Shown: positions 25,404 through 35,866, counted from the first letter of the stretch. The stretch is DNA of 64,000 nt from Bacteroidota bacterium (GCA_023386235.1 JAEWKC010000034.1:62001-126000); one strand, 5' to 3'. Numbers and translations: made by a program. Notes: generated by a model from the sequence alone, not told the origin.

Positions 25404-26803
25404 TTAGTTTTATCCAGAATAATTTTTTTTACATCTTCGGTCATCTCTCCAATATCTCCCGCACCTGCCATCACAATTAGATTGTGGTTTTTATTTTTAA
25501 TTTTTTCGAGCATTTCGCTTTTGGACAAAACCGCTTTATTTTCCAGCTTCATCCTGTTCGTAATAAGTTCGCTTGTTACACCTTCTATCGGCAGCTCTCT
25601 TGCCGGATAAACAGGCAGTACCACCACGTCGTCAGCTTTATCTAAGCTTTCTGCAAAAGCCGTGGCGTTGTCTCTGGTTCTGCTATATAAATGTGGTTGA
25701 AATATCAACAAAAGTTTTTCATTTTTGTATAAACTTCTTACGCCGCTAATCAATGCATTCAGCTCTTCGGGATGATGCGCATAGTCGTCTATGAGTACTG
25801 TGTGCTGCTCTTCGCTTCGATGCAAGATCCATTCAAATCTTCTTCTTACTCCTTTAAATTCTTTCAAAGCTTTGATGATAGCTTCATTGCCAACGTTCAA
25901 CTGCTTAGCTACAGCTATAGCAGCTAAAATATTTTCTACATTGTGCAAGCCACCAACAGGCAAATAAATATCCTGAATAACTTCTCCCTGATAGTTTACA
26001 TTAAACACATATGCGCCTTCTTCTACGCGAATATTTTCTGTGAATACATTTGCAGTTTTATCATTCAGATGGTATGTAATATGCTTTTCTGCATTAAATT
26101 CCTTTTCTCTTTTCAATCCTTTTTTGGTAATCAAACAGCCGTCCTGCTTAAGCCTGGATGCAAAAGTCAGATAAGCTTCCTCTACGTTTTCAGCGGTTTC
26201 ATATATATCTAAATGATCAGCATCCATAGCTGTAATTATCGCAACATCCGGATATAGTTTGTGAAATGACCTGTCATATTCATCTGCTTCAATTACACTA
26301 ACATTGTTATCGCTGCTCCAAAAATTGCTGTTGTAATTTGCCGCAATTCCCCCTAAAAAAGCATTAACGCCCTGCCCGGCTTCTCTCAATAAATAACCAA
26401 TCATGGTAGTTACAGTAGTTTTACCATGAGACCCTGCTACACAAATGTTGAAAGAGTTTTGCGTGATCCAACCGAGAATATCACTTCTTTTTACTACGAT
26501 GTAGTTATTCTCTATAAAATAATTTAATTCTTTGTGAGATGATGGAATGGCAGGTGTGTACACAACAAGATCTGCTTCTTTATCTATTTTATTTACATCA
26601 TCTTCATAATGTATTACAGCGCCTTCTTTTGCCAGCGTTTGCGTAAGTGCGGTTTCTTTCAGGTCGTATCCGCTGACCTTTACGTTTTTAGCCAGCAGAT
26701 ATCTGGCCACGGCGCTCATACCAATACCTCCTATACCCACGAAATACACGGATTTCAAGGGTATATTATTCAGTGTCAATATTTGGTTTTGCGCGTTGTT
26801 CAT
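25400..26803 (-). CDS. murC: UDP-N-acetylmuramate-L-alanine ligase
   Basis: ATP-dependent cytosolic ligase adding L-Ala to UDP-MurNAc. 467 residues, three-domain Mur ligase: FVGIGGIGMSAVA near residue 21 for UDP binding, ATP P-loop AGSHGKTTVTTM near 119, VIEADEYDRSF in the centre and DDYAHHPEE in the C-terminal domain. Lies between murG and ftsQ, overlapping ftsQ by four bases. Confidence 0.97.
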   Translation of the reverse strand: MNNAQNQILTLNNIPLKSVYFVGIGGIGMSAVARYLLAKNVKVSGYDLKETALTQTLAKEGAVIHYEDDVNKIDKEADLVVYTPAIPSSHKELNYFIENNYIVVKRSDILGWITQNSFNICVAGSHGKTTVTTMIGYLLREAGQGVNAFLGGIAANYNSNFWSSDNNVSVIEADEYDRSFHKLYPDVAIITAMDADHLDIYETAENVEEAYLTFASRLKQDGCLITKKGLKREKEFNAEKHITYHLNDKTANVFTENIRVEEGAYVFNVNYQGEVIQDIYLPVGGLHNVENILAAIAVAKQLNVGNEAIIKALKEFKGVRRRFEWILHRSEEQHTVLIDDYAHHPEELNALISGVRSLYKNEKLLLIFQPHLYSRTRDNATAFAESLDKADDVVVLPVYPARELPIEGVTSELITNRMKLENKAVLSKSEMLEKIKNKNHNLIVMAGAGDIGEMTEDVKKIILDKTK

Positions 26804-26807
26804 TTAT

Positions 26808-27914
26808 TTATACCGTATATATTTCTTTTAAAATTTCAGAAGCAATTACTTCATTCGCATTTGTTACCGCCAGTTTAGCAATGTTTTCTATCAACTGCTG
26901 TTGCTTATCTTCATTGAACAGAAGCTCTGTTACTGCCGGGTACAATTTTGCTACCACTTCATTATCGGCTATCAGCATAGCAGCATTCTTATCTGCCAGA
27001 TTTTTAGCATTCATTGTCTGGTGATCTTCTGCCGCAAAAGGATAAGGAACAAATATTACCGGCTTTTTAACCACGCATAGTTCAGAAACAGTCATGGCAC
27101 CGGCCCTTGCCACCACTACATCTGCGGCCGCGTATGCTTTATCCATATCCGAAATAAATGTAGAGATGTATACATTTTCTTTCGCGTAGTTGGCTAAGCG
27201 CGCATATTCCTCCGCGTTGTTTTTGCCTGTCTGCCAAATCAACTGGATATCTAAAGTTTTAATATCCGGGATATGCCTGGCGATGGTGTCGTTAATACTC
27301 TTGGCCCCCAAACTTCCTCCTACCACTAATATTGTTTTTTTGTCTGGTTGAAGATGGAAGAATTGCAATGCTTCTTTTTTACCTATTGTACTTTCTACAA
27401 TATTTTTCCTGACAGGATTGCCCGTAATCATTATTTTTTCTGCCGGGAAAAATTTTTCCATCCCGTCTGATGCCACAAAAATTTTCCTTGCACCTTTACC
27501 CAGCATTATATTGCTTTTGCCTGCAAACGAGTTAGACTCATGAATATAAGTAGGTATGTCTTGTTTTTGTGCATAGCGCAATACCGGGAAGGTAGAGTAA
27601 CCACCCACTCCGATAACCGCATCGGGCATGAACTCCTTGAAAATATTTTTTACTTGGAAATAGCTTTTTATAAGCTTGAAAGGCAAAGACAGATTTTTAA
27701 GCATACTGCTTCTATTAAGTCCTGCCATATCAATACCTTTGATGTCATATCCTGCCTCGGGTACTTTCTCCATTTCCATTTTACCATTGGCGCCTATAAA
27801 AAGAATATCCAATTCCGGCTTCAGTCTTTTTAAGGCATTTGCAATGGCAACCGCAGGAAATATATGACCTCCCGTACCTCCACCCGCTATGATTATTTTC
27901 GTCTTCTTTTCCAT
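26808..27914 (-). CDS. murG: MurG transferase (lipid II synthesis)
   Basis: Peripheral inner-membrane GT-B glycosyltransferase that adds GlcNAc to lipid I. 368 residues with GGGTGGHIFPAVAIANAL at residues 11-28, GVGGYSTFP in the membrane-associated N-domain and VGGSLGAKSIND and AGAMTVSEL in the UDP-GlcNAc-binding C-domain. Follows ftsW by 11 bases and precedes murC by 4. Confidence 0.97.
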   Translation of the reverse strand: MEKKTKIIIAGGGTGGHIFPAVAIANALKRLKPELDILFIGANGKMEMEKVPEAGYDIKGIDMAGLNRSSMLKNLSLPFKLIKSYFQVKNIFKEFMPDAVIGVGGYSTFPVLRYAQKQDIPTYIHESNSFAGKSNIMLGKGARKIFVASDGMEKFFPAEKIMITGNPVRKNIVESTIGKKEALQFFHLQPDKKTILVVGGSLGAKSINDTIARHIPDIKTLDIQLIWQTGKNNAEEYARLANYAKENVYISTFISDMDKAYAAADVVVARAGAMTVSELCVVKKPVIFVPYPFAAEDHQTMNAKNLADKNAAMLIADNEVVAKLYPAVTELLFNEDKQQQLIENIAKLAVTNANEVIASEILKEIYTV

Positions 27915-27925
27915 TAGTTATTATT

Positions 27926-29239
27926 TTATTTTTCTACTTGCTCCGCTTCAATTAAAGGTCTTGCTTCTGCTACGGCATCGCCTTCATTTTCCAGATTTGT
28001 TTTTACGTTTAGCTCTACATACCTTGATACGCTTAAGATAATTCCTATGGACGCGCAGGTAAAAAGAAATGAACTTCCACCCATGCTTACCAAAGGAAGC
28101 GTAACGCCTGTAACCGGTATCAATCCTACATTTACGGCCATATTTGAAACTGCCTGAATAACCAGTGTAAAGCTTAATCCAAGGGCAAGAAACGCACCGA
28201 ACGCTCCGGGACATTTTCGGAATATTCTTATACATCTAAAAAGAAATACCAGATAAATGAATATGATAAAGGATGCTCCTAACAGTCCATATTCTTCTAT
28301 GATGATTGAATAAATAAAATCGTTGTAAGCCTGCGGCAGATAGTTTCTTTGCTCACTGTTTCCGGGGCCTAAACCAAAGAAAACACTACCATTGGCAATG
28401 GCGATCCTGCTTTGCTGCACCTGGTAGGGCACATCATCTCCTTTGGCATATAAATAATCCTGCACTCTGCTTACCCAGGTTGAAAATCTTTTAAATATTG
28501 AGTTTTCAGAAGTAGCGCTTTCTATTCTTGCATTGCTTTTGTTTTCCAGGTGCTCTATATCAGGGTTATAGGTTCCTACCGCTACGCCCACAATTATCAA
28601 AATAGGAATTAAAGCCACACCTATTATCATAAAAATGTGTTTGTATTTTACTCTGCCAATAAACAACAACAACATGGATGTAAGGCCCGTGAGCAAAGCG
28701 TTTGACAGGTTTGCCGGAAGTATTAAGCCACAGGTAAGCACTATGGGTATGAACACAGGAAGAAATCCTTTTTTAAAATCTTTAATTTTGTCGTCTTCCT
28801 GCTTGCGACTTAATTGTCGTGACAAGTACATATATAAAGCCAGCTTGGCGAAATCACTTGTCTGAAATGTCATATTAATTACCGGGATCTTTATCCAGCG
28901 CACACCGGAATTGATCTCTGCTCCAAAAAACAATGTGTATAATAACAAAGGCAATGAGATAGCATATAATATGATAGCAATTTTTGAAAAAATTACATAG
29001 TTGAGCTTGTGCAATACATATATGAGCGCAAAACCAATTAATATAAAAATGAATTGTTTTATAAGATACAATTCTGTATTTCCATTATTCATCTTATATG
29101 CCAGTGAACCGGTAGCGCTATATACAATAAGCATTGAAAACACTGCCAGCAGTGTAACGCAACCCCATATATAATGGTCGCCTTTTACTCTTTTGAGCAG
29201 GTTTTTATATGTATCGTTCATATTGTAGTTATCAGGCAT
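27926..29239 (-). CDS. ftsW: Lipid II polymerase FtsW (SEDS family)
   Basis: Polytopic membrane glycosyltransferase that polymerises septal glycan with the cognate transpeptidase FtsI. 437 residues and about ten hydrophobic segments. The SEDS signatures SDFAKLALYMYLSRQLS, GPGNSEQRNYLPQAYNDFI, IIEEYGLLGA and the C-terminal LPLVSMGGSSF are present. An unusual hydrophilic stretch of about 60 residues before GPGNSEQ, with LENKSNARIES, is typical of the phylum. The second Met (29221) is an alternative start. Confidence 0.95.
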   Translation of the reverse strand: MPDNYNMNDTYKNLLKRVKGDHYIWGCVTLLAVFSMLIVYSATGSLAYKMNNGNTELYLIKQFIFILIGFALIYVLHKLNYVIFSKIAIILYAISLPLLLYTLFFGAEINSGVRWIKIPVINMTFQTSDFAKLALYMYLSRQLSRKQEDDKIKDFKKGFLPVFIPIVLTCGLILPANLSNALLTGLTSMLLLFIGRVKYKHIFMIIGVALIPILIIVGVAVGTYNPDIEHLENKSNARIESATSENSIFKRFSTWVSRVQDYLYAKGDDVPYQVQQSRIAIANGSVFFGLGPGNSEQRNYLPQAYNDFIYSIIIEEYGLLGASFIIFIYLVFLFRCIRIFRKCPGAFGAFLALGLSFTLVIQAVSNMAVNVGLIPVTGVTLPLVSMGGSSFLFTCASIGIILSVSRYVELNVKTNLENEGDAVAEARPLIEAEQVEK

Positions 29240-29248
29240 TTTTGTCTA

Positions 29249-30598
29249 TTATAATAAGTTCACTTCCTCTTTAAAAATATTTCCACGCTCCATGTAGTTT
29301 TTAAACAAATCGAAACTTGAGCAGCCTGGACTTAGCAAAACGGTATCTCCTTCTTTGGACATTTGCTGTGCTTTGGTAACCGCGTCTTTCATATTATCTG
29401 TATCCACCATTGGAAGCATTGCGCCAAAAGCATGTAGTATTTTACTATTATCAAGGCCTATGCATACAATGGCTTTCACTTTTTCTTTTACAAGTTCTTC
29501 CAGAAAAGAATAATCATTTCCTTTATCTACTCCACCCATAATAAGAACCGTAGGCTTGGTCATACTTTCCAATGCAAACCATACACTGTTCAGATTAGTG
29601 CCCTTGCTGTCATTGATATAATCTACCCCGTTTACATTTTTTACAAATTCCATTCTATGCTCAAGATTTTCAAAAGTCTTGATAGCCTCTCTTATTTTTT
29701 CTTTACGAATATTGAGGCTGGCACCTGCTAACCCTGCTGCCATTGTATTGTACTGATTATGTTTTCCCTTTAAAGCAAAGTCATAAATATCCATGCTAAC
29801 GCGTTCTTCCTGAATTTTCATCATCATTTGTCCGTTTTTTATATAAGCGCCTTTATTTTCTTCGTGTTTCATTGTAAAAGGGATTGATTGTGATAAAAGT
29901 TTACTGTTTTTTATTTTTTTGATAATTATTTCGTCATCTGCATTGTAGATGAATACATCTTTTGCAGTTTGATTTTCTATGATTTTAAATTTACTGTCTA
30001 TATACTTTTCCATCTTATGGTCGTATCTGTCAAGATGATCTTCTGTGATATTCAGCAACACGGCTATATCCGGTTTGAATGTTGTAATATCATCTAACTG
30101 AAAAGAGCTAATCTCTGCAATGTAAAGTGGCTTGGGATTATCAGCTACTTCCGCAGCAAATGAGTTTCCAATATTTCCCACCAGTGCACACTCCAATCCT
30201 GCCGTTTTGCAGATATGATATACGAGTGACGTGGTAGTGGTTTTACCGTTTGTGCCTGTAATGGCTACAACTTTACTATCGCCCTTAAACCTGTATGCCC
30301 ACTCTATTTCGCTAATTATCTCAATACCTTTTTCTTTTATTTTTTTTATTATAGAAACTGTGTCTGCTATACCCGGACTTTTGATAACTATATCTGCCTT
30401 TAAAATTTTTTCTTCTGAATGACGCTCCTCTTCGTAGGGAATATTCAATTCCTCTAATTTCTTTTTTGCTTTCTCTTCTATTTTTCCATAGTCGGTTACA
30501 AATACATCATACCCTTCTTTATGCGCCAGTAATGCGGCGCCAATTCCGCTTTCAGCGGCGCCCAAAACGCATACACCGATATGTTTATTATCGCTCAT
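29249..30598 (-). CDS. murD: UDP-MurNAc-L-Ala-D-Glu ligase
   Basis: Adds D-glutamate to UDP-MurNAc-L-Ala. 449 residues. ATP loop AITGTNGKTTTTSLVYH near residue 112, ITEDHLDRYDH and the C-terminal VLLSPGCSSFDLFKNYMERG signature are diagnostic. Two bases separate it from mraY. The N-terminal domain begins GVCVLGAAESGIG. Confidence 0.97.
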   Translation of the reverse strand: MSDNKHIGVCVLGAAESGIGAALLAHKEGYDVFVTDYGKIEEKAKKKLEELNIPYEEERHSEEKILKADIVIKSPGIADTVSIIKKIKEKGIEIISEIEWAYRFKGDSKVVAITGTNGKTTTTSLVYHICKTAGLECALVGNIGNSFAAEVADNPKPLYIAEISSFQLDDITTFKPDIAVLLNITEDHLDRYDHKMEKYIDSKFKIIENQTAKDVFIYNADDEIIIKKIKNSKLLSQSIPFTMKHEENKGAYIKNGQMMMKIQEERVSMDIYDFALKGKHNQYNTMAAGLAGASLNIRKEKIREAIKTFENLEHRMEFVKNVNGVDYINDSKGTNLNSVWFALESMTKPTVLIMGGVDKGNDYSFLEELVKEKVKAIVCIGLDNSKILHAFGAMLPMVDTDNMKDAVTKAQQMSKEGDTVLLSPGCSSFDLFKNYMERGNIFKEEVNLL

Positions 30599-30599
30599 C

Positions 30600-31898
30600 C
30601 TATCTCATTTTTAGCGTAGCTATACTAAATACTACCAATATTATACTCACCAGCCAGAACCTTACTGATATTGTATTTTCGTGATATCCTTTTTTCTGAT
30701 AATGATGGTGTAAAGGACTCATAAGAAATATTCTCCTTCCTTCTCCAAATCTTTTCTTTGTATATTTAAAATAGCTCACTTGTAAAATCACGCTTAAATT
30801 TTCTAAAAGAAATATGCCACAGAAAATAGGTATCAGCAGTTCTTTTCTTGCAATAATGGCCAGCGATGCGATGATGCCTCCTAAAGCAAGACTGCCTGTA
30901 TCGCCCATAAACACCTGCGCGGGAAAAGCATTATACCATAAGAAGCCGGCGCAACCTCCTACCAGTGCGGCGGTGAAAATTGTAAGATCACCGATGTTGG
31001 GTATATACATTATATTGAGGTAATCAGATAAAATATAGTTACCACTTACATAAATAAAAATAAACATACCTATGCCTACAATAGCGCTTACACCGCCTGC
31101 CAAGCCATCAATACCATCGGTAAGGTTGGCGCCGTTTGATACTGCTACAATGATGAAAGTAACCACGAGGATATATAAAATCCATGTATACTTTTCGGCG
31201 CCATTCCCCATCCAGGAAATGAGCTTGCTGTAATTGAACTCGTGATTTTTTACAAACGGAATGGTGGTAATAGGCTGATTGGCTTTTACATATTTCTTTG
31301 CTACACCATTTACTTCCCTTACTACTTCGTTTGTGGCGGGCGTAGTTACCTGAGCACTTGTCTGCTGATTGATCACAGGTCTTTCAATTTCCACACTCGG
31401 GTGAAAATAAAGCGTTGCTCCTATGATGATGCCTAACCCTATCTGCCCTACCACTTTTGCTTTTCCTGCTAAACCGTCATTATCATTCTTCTTATAATTT
31501 CCTCCGTTTTGCAGCGCTTTCTTTTTAGCTCTTAATTTTAAGTAGTCGTCTAAAAAACCTATTAAACCTAACCATACCGTGCATACCAGCATAAGTATCG
31601 TATACACTTTTGTAAGATCGGCAAAAAGCAAAGTAGGAATCAATATGGCTAAAAGAATAATGATACCGCCCATGGTAGGTGTTCCCTTCTTTTGAACCTG
31701 TCCTTCTAAACCTAACTCTCTTACCGATTCCCCGATTTGCGCTCTTTTCAAAAGATTGATCAGGCGGCGGCCGTAAATGGTAGCTATAAGCAATGAAAAT
31801 ATCAACGCCATAGACGCGCGGAACGAAATATACTGAAACATTCCCGCCCCGGCGAAATCATAATTTTCTTTTAACCAATTAAATAAATGATATAACAT
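30600..31898 (-). CDS. mraY: Phospho-MurNAc-pentapeptide transferase
   Basis: Integral membrane enzyme that makes lipid I from UDP-MurNAc-pentapeptide and undecaprenyl phosphate. GTPTMGGI near residue 73, the catalytic FLDDYLK near 118 and NLTDGIDGLAGG near 260 are intact, as is the C-terminal MSPLHHHY. At 432 residues it is about 70 longer than E. coli MraY; the extra sequence is a hydrophilic loop at about residues 170-235 rich in Thr, Val and Asn. This extension is seen in Bacteroidota. Confidence 0.96.
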   Translation of the reverse strand: MLYHLFNWLKENYDFAGAGMFQYISFRASMALIFSLLIATIYGRRLINLLKRAQIGESVRELGLEGQVQKKGTPTMGGIIILLAILIPTLLFADLTKVYTILMLVCTVWLGLIGFLDDYLKLRAKKKALQNGGNYKKNDNDGLAGKAKVVGQIGLGIIIGATLYFHPSVEIERPVINQQTSAQVTTPATNEVVREVNGVAKKYVKANQPITTIPFVKNHEFNYSKLISWMGNGAEKYTWILYILVVTFIIVAVSNGANLTDGIDGLAGGVSAIVGIGMFIFIYVSGNYILSDYLNIMYIPNIGDLTIFTAALVGGCAGFLWYNAFPAQVFMGDTGSLALGGIIASLAIIARKELLIPIFCGIFLLENLSVILQVSYFKYTKKRFGEGRRIFLMSPLHHHYQKKGYHENTISVRFWLVSIILVVFSIATLKMR

Positions 31899-31916
31899 GC
31901 TTCCTGCTTTATAGTT

Positions 31917-33380
31917 TTATTTTTCCATCAAATCAAACATTTCCTGTAATACCTCTTTATCATCGAAATGATTTTTCACTCCGTTAATTTCCTGATATTT
32001 TTCATGCCCTTTACCGGCTATCAATATGATATCTCCTTCGTTTGCTAATCGTACCGCTGTTTTTATCGCCTGCTTCCTGTCTGTTATGCTCAACGCTTTT
32101 TTCTTTGCCGCGCTGTTCAGGCCTTCTTCCATATCTCTGATAATGGCTTCAGGGTCTTCAGTTCGGGGGTTATCACTGGTAAGTATCACAATATTGCTCA
32201 ACGCAGCAGCTTTTGCCGCCATCACAGGTCTTTTTTCCTTATCTCTGTCACCACCGCAGCCCACAACAGTTATTACCTGCTTGGCATTTTTTCTAAGCTG
32301 AAGAATGGTTTCCAGCACATTCTTTAATGCATCTGGCGTATGAGCGTAATCTACTATGCCTATTATATTTTTTTTACTTACCAGGTAATCAAAACGGCCT
32401 TCCGCGCTGGTAAGCATACTTAATACACGCAATACTTCTTCTTCGTCCTGCGCTTCGGCAACAGCGGTACCATATATAGCCAGTATGTTATAAGCGTTAA
32501 ATTCGCCTATTAACCTAAAATGTACTTCCTTATTATTCACACTCATCACCAAGCCGGTCAATTCATTTTCCAATATCTTACCTTTGAAATCAGCTACGGT
32601 ATGCAAGCTGTAAGTAAGTTTTCGAGCTAAGGTGTTTTGCAGCATTACGGCTCCGCGCTTGTCATCTATATTGGTCAGTGCAAAAGCATTTGCCGATAAA
32701 TTATCAAAGAATGTTTTCTTAACTTTTATATATTCATCAAATGTTTTATGATAGTCTAAATGATCGTGTGTGATATTGGTAAAAATGCCACCTGTAAAAT
32801 ACAACCCTGTAATTCTGTGCTGATGAATAGCATGACTACTGCATTCCATAAAAACATAATCGCACTGTTCTCTAACCATTTTATCAAGCAAAGCATTCAG
32901 GCTTACCGCATCCGGGGTGGTATGTGTAGCCAAAATCACCTCAATACCAATCTTATTTTCTACTGTACTTATCAGTCCGCATTTAAATCCCAGCCCGGTG
33001 AATAATTTATACAGAATAGTTGCCACGGTAGTTTTACCATTCGTTCCTGTAACACCGATTAGCTTGGTTTTTTCAGAAGGGTGATTGTAAAAATTACCTG
33101 CCATATATGCCAGTGCTTCGTGCGTATTTTTTACTTGTACATATATCGTGTCTTTTAGTATTTCAGCAGGCAAAGTTTCGCAAACAATAATGCCGGTGCC
33201 ATTCTGTATTGCCTTTTCAATAAAATCGTGACCATTAGCCTGCGCGCCGTTAAGGGCTACAAACAAAGATCCTTTTGTTGCCTTTCGTGAATCGAGCTGA
33301 ATATCTTTAACCTGTACATCCGTCGAGCCGATCAGCTTTTCAACTTTTATTCCTGATAATATGTTTTGTAAAGTATTCAA
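31917..33380 (-). CDS. murE: UDP-MurNAc-tripeptide synthetase
   Basis: Adds the third stem residue. 487 residues; ATP loop GVTGTNGKTTVATI near 109, ECSSHAIHQHR and NITHDHLDYHKT in the central domain. Residues TSDNPRTEDP in the C-terminal domain are the DNPR motif that marks enzymes using meso-diaminopimelate rather than lysine, so this organism probably makes mDAP-type wall. Two bases separate it from the upstream ftsI. Confidence 0.96.
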   Translation of the reverse strand: MNTLQNILSGIKVEKLIGSTDVQVKDIQLDSRKATKGSLFVALNGAQANGHDFIEKAIQNGTGIIVCETLPAEILKDTIYVQVKNTHEALAYMAGNFYNHPSEKTKLIGVTGTNGKTTVATILYKLFTGLGFKCGLISTVENKIGIEVILATHTTPDAVSLNALLDKMVREQCDYVFMECSSHAIHQHRITGLYFTGGIFTNITHDHLDYHKTFDEYIKVKKTFFDNLSANAFALTNIDDKRGAVMLQNTLARKLTYSLHTVADFKGKILENELTGLVMSVNNKEVHFRLIGEFNAYNILAIYGTAVAEAQDEEEVLRVLSMLTSAEGRFDYLVSKKNIIGIVDYAHTPDALKNVLETILQLRKNAKQVITVVGCGGDRDKEKRPVMAAKAAALSNIVILTSDNPRTEDPEAIIRDMEEGLNSAAKKKALSITDRKQAIKTAVRLANEGDIILIAGKGHEKYQEINGVKNHFDDKEVLQEMFDLMEK

Positions 33381-33382
33381 AA

Positions 33383-35506
33383 TTAATTCAGCATTATTTT
33401 TATTTGCTGTCCTGCTTCTACAGGATCGCCGGTTAAAATAGATTGAGTCACAACTTTTCCTACTCCGTCAATATATACTTTCAAACCCCTGCTCTCACAG
33501 AGATACAGCGCGTCTTTCAGGCCCAGGCCAACCAAATTGGGCATTCTGTTTCCTTTTAAATAATTCAGATTTTTAAGCACCGGCTTATTAATACCATTTA
33601 CCAATGCAAACTGTTTTTCAACAGTAGCAGAATCAACATAATTAATTCCCAGGGTTTTGAATATGGTATGAAAATCGTTTACGCCACCTGCAAAATAATA
33701 GTTGGAGTTTTCTGATTTCAAGCTATCCAGTCCGTTGTTTTGTTCATTGCCATCTCTTCTTATGTACATGGTATATAGTCTCTGCGCAATTTCTTTAAAT
33801 ACCGGGCCGGCAACAGCAGCACCGTAATATTTAGCCGCGCGTGGCTTATTGATGATTACTACCACGCAGGTATACTCGGGATTATCTGCCGGAAAATATC
33901 CCGCAAAAGATGACTGATAAATGCCCGCATTGTATCCCAAAGGACCTTGTGCTACCAATGCCGTACCCGTTTTACCGGCTACTTTAAAAGGGACATCCTG
34001 CATTAGACGATAGCCTGTGCCACCGGGTATATTACACACACCTTCAAGCATTGCCTGTAATTTACCTGTAACCTCGGGGCCTGAAATTTTTCTTACCTCA
34101 TGCGGATACTTCTGTTCTGTAATAACACCGTCGGTACTAATAGCGTCTACCAAATAAGGCCGCATCATTTTGCCATCATTCGCAATGGAATTGTATAACA
34201 TTGTAATGTGCATGGGAGATACGGTAAGGCTGTAGCCAAAAGCCATCCAGGGAAGCGTTGTTGCACTCCACATTTTAGAACCCGGCGTATGTATTACAGG
34301 GTCTCGCTCTCCGACCAGATCAAGACCTGTTTTTTCTGCAAAGCCCAAGTTTCTTAAATGATCTATAAACAGGTTGGGATTAGAACCATACGCGTTATAT
34401 ACCAATTTAGCGCTCGCTACATTGGAACTCATTTCAAACGCTTTTTTTACCGTGGCCACGTGTCCGTGGTTTTCACTGTCGTAAACAGTCCGTTTATTTA
34501 TCAGCCACCTGCCGCCTTCCATATTCACGGTTTTACCCGTATCGGTTTTACCATCTTCCAATACCGAAAGCATAGAGGCTATCTTAAACGTAGACCCCGG
34601 CTCTGTTGGCGTAATAGCGTTATTATATATTTCAGCATAGTTGCCATTAGGAGTTCTGTCTAAATTGGCTATAGCTTTTACTTTTCCCGTTTTTACTTCC
34701 ATTACAATGGCAGTACCTTTCTGACATTCATTATCTACCATCATCTTCATTAAAGCATTCTCAACAATTTCCTGCATTTTTATATCCAGGGTAGTAATGA
34801 TATCTTTTCCGTCTTTGGGATCTATTTCATTGGCATCTTCTACCGGCACCGCCACGCCGCCCGCTATGAAGCGCACCAGTCTTTTTCCTTCCTTGCCCCG
34901 CAATATAGAATCGTAGGTAAGTTCTAAGCCTACATTGCTGCTATTCTCCCTATTGAGCCCAATTGTTCTAAAGCCCAGCATTCCGTATGGATTGAGACGA
35001 ATATTCTTAACTTCAGGAATAAACCCACTTTTGTTTCGCCCTTCTTTTACTAAGGGAAACTTCTGTAGCTTTTGATAATCTCTGAAGCTTACTTTTTTTA
35101 GCAGAGGATAATATCTCAGCTCTTTTCTGTATCCGTATTCAAGCGCCTGCTTGTAATCGGTGGCTGTTTTTTCCGGGAATGTTTTGCCAAGATAGTAACA
35201 CAAAGAATCCAGATTTTCTCTAAAACGTCTTCCATTCTTTTCGCGCAGTCCGTCGGCCGCAAAATCTATATAAATATCAAACTGAGGTATGCTGGTACTC
35301 AACATTTGTCCATCCTGACTGTAAATGGTACCTCTGGATGCATCCAAAGTTTGCATTTTCTGATGAAGACTGTCGCTCATCCCTTTCCAATAGCCGCCTT
35401 GTACCTGCTGAATATAAAATGCCTTTCCTATAACTGCTACACAAATAAAAATGATAAGCAGATAAGATAAGTACACCCTGGATAATATAATGTTTTTAAC
35501 TTCCAT
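33383..35506 (-). CDS. ftsI: Division transpeptidase FtsI (class B PBP with PASTA domain)
   Basis: Septal peptidoglycan D,D-transpeptidase, FtsW partner. 707 residues: one membrane helix at 10-28, a dimerisation domain, then the transpeptidase with PGSTFKIAS (SxxK), SSNVASAK (SxN) and AGKTGTA (KTG). One C-terminal PASTA domain begins MPNLVGLGLKDALYL near residue 650. PASTA is usual in Gram-positive SpoVD-type and Bacteroidota FtsI and absent from E. coli FtsI. Sixteen bases after the ftsL-like gene. Confidence 0.96.
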   Translation of the reverse strand: MEVKNIILSRVYLSYLLIIFICVAVIGKAFYIQQVQGGYWKGMSDSLHQKMQTLDASRGTIYSQDGQMLSTSIPQFDIYIDFAADGLREKNGRRFRENLDSLCYYLGKTFPEKTATDYKQALEYGYRKELRYYPLLKKVSFRDYQKLQKFPLVKEGRNKSGFIPEVKNIRLNPYGMLGFRTIGLNRENSSNVGLELTYDSILRGKEGKRLVRFIAGGVAVPVEDANEIDPKDGKDIITTLDIKMQEIVENALMKMMVDNECQKGTAIVMEVKTGKVKAIANLDRTPNGNYAEIYNNAITPTEPGSTFKIASMLSVLEDGKTDTGKTVNMEGGRWLINKRTVYDSENHGHVATVKKAFEMSSNVASAKLVYNAYGSNPNLFIDHLRNLGFAEKTGLDLVGERDPVIHTPGSKMWSATTLPWMAFGYSLTVSPMHITMLYNSIANDGKMMRPYLVDAISTDGVITEQKYPHEVRKISGPEVTGKLQAMLEGVCNIPGGTGYRLMQDVPFKVAGKTGTALVAQGPLGYNAGIYQSSFAGYFPADNPEYTCVVVIINKPRAAKYYGAAVAGPVFKEIAQRLYTMYIRRDGNEQNNGLDSLKSENSNYYFAGGVNDFHTIFKTLGINYVDSATVEKQFALVNGINKPVLKNLNYLKGNRMPNLVGLGLKDALYLCESRGLKVYIDGVGKVVTQSILTGDPVEAGQQIKIMLN

Positions 35507-35521
35507 TCAAATACCCTTATT

Positions 35522-35860
35522 CTAATTTTCTTCTTTTGTATGCCGTTTAATCATCCTGATATGAATAGGCTGCTCTTCGCTCAACATCAGCCCCATTGGC
35601 TCGCCGGCACGAATAAGTTCGGACTCTCTGGTCTTATACATCAATTCGCTTTTAAGTGTTTTGTATTCATATTCAAGTTCTACTATTTTCCTGCTTACCC
35701 TGCTCAGCTCCCTGGTGTTCTTTTCAGCTTTATGCCCGTTAGCTATGTACAGGATCATTAAAAGCCCTAAGAAGAGAAAGAAACCAATATTCTCCACTAT
35801 CCAGTTATATTTGAATAGTTTTTTTATTTCGGATACAGGCGATTTATCTTTACGAGGCAT
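35522..35860 (-). CDS. FtsL-like divisome protein
   Basis: 112 residues: a basic N-terminus, one membrane helix at about 24-44 (ENIGFFLFLGLLMILYIAN), then a coiled coil of about 45 residues (ELSRVSRKIVELEYEYKTLK) and a short tail. Topology, size and position between rsmH and ftsI identify it as the FtsL equivalent, which binds the FtsB/FtsQ-type proteins and FtsW-FtsI. Sequence similarity across the family is low, so the name rests mostly on context. Confidence 0.85.
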   Translation of the reverse strand: MPRKDKSPVSEIKKLFKYNWIVENIGFFLFLGLLMILYIANGHKAEKNTRELSRVSRKIVELEYEYKTLKSELMYKTRESELIRAGEPMGLMLSEEQPIHIRMIKRHTKEEN

Positions 35861-35866
35861 TAGAAT

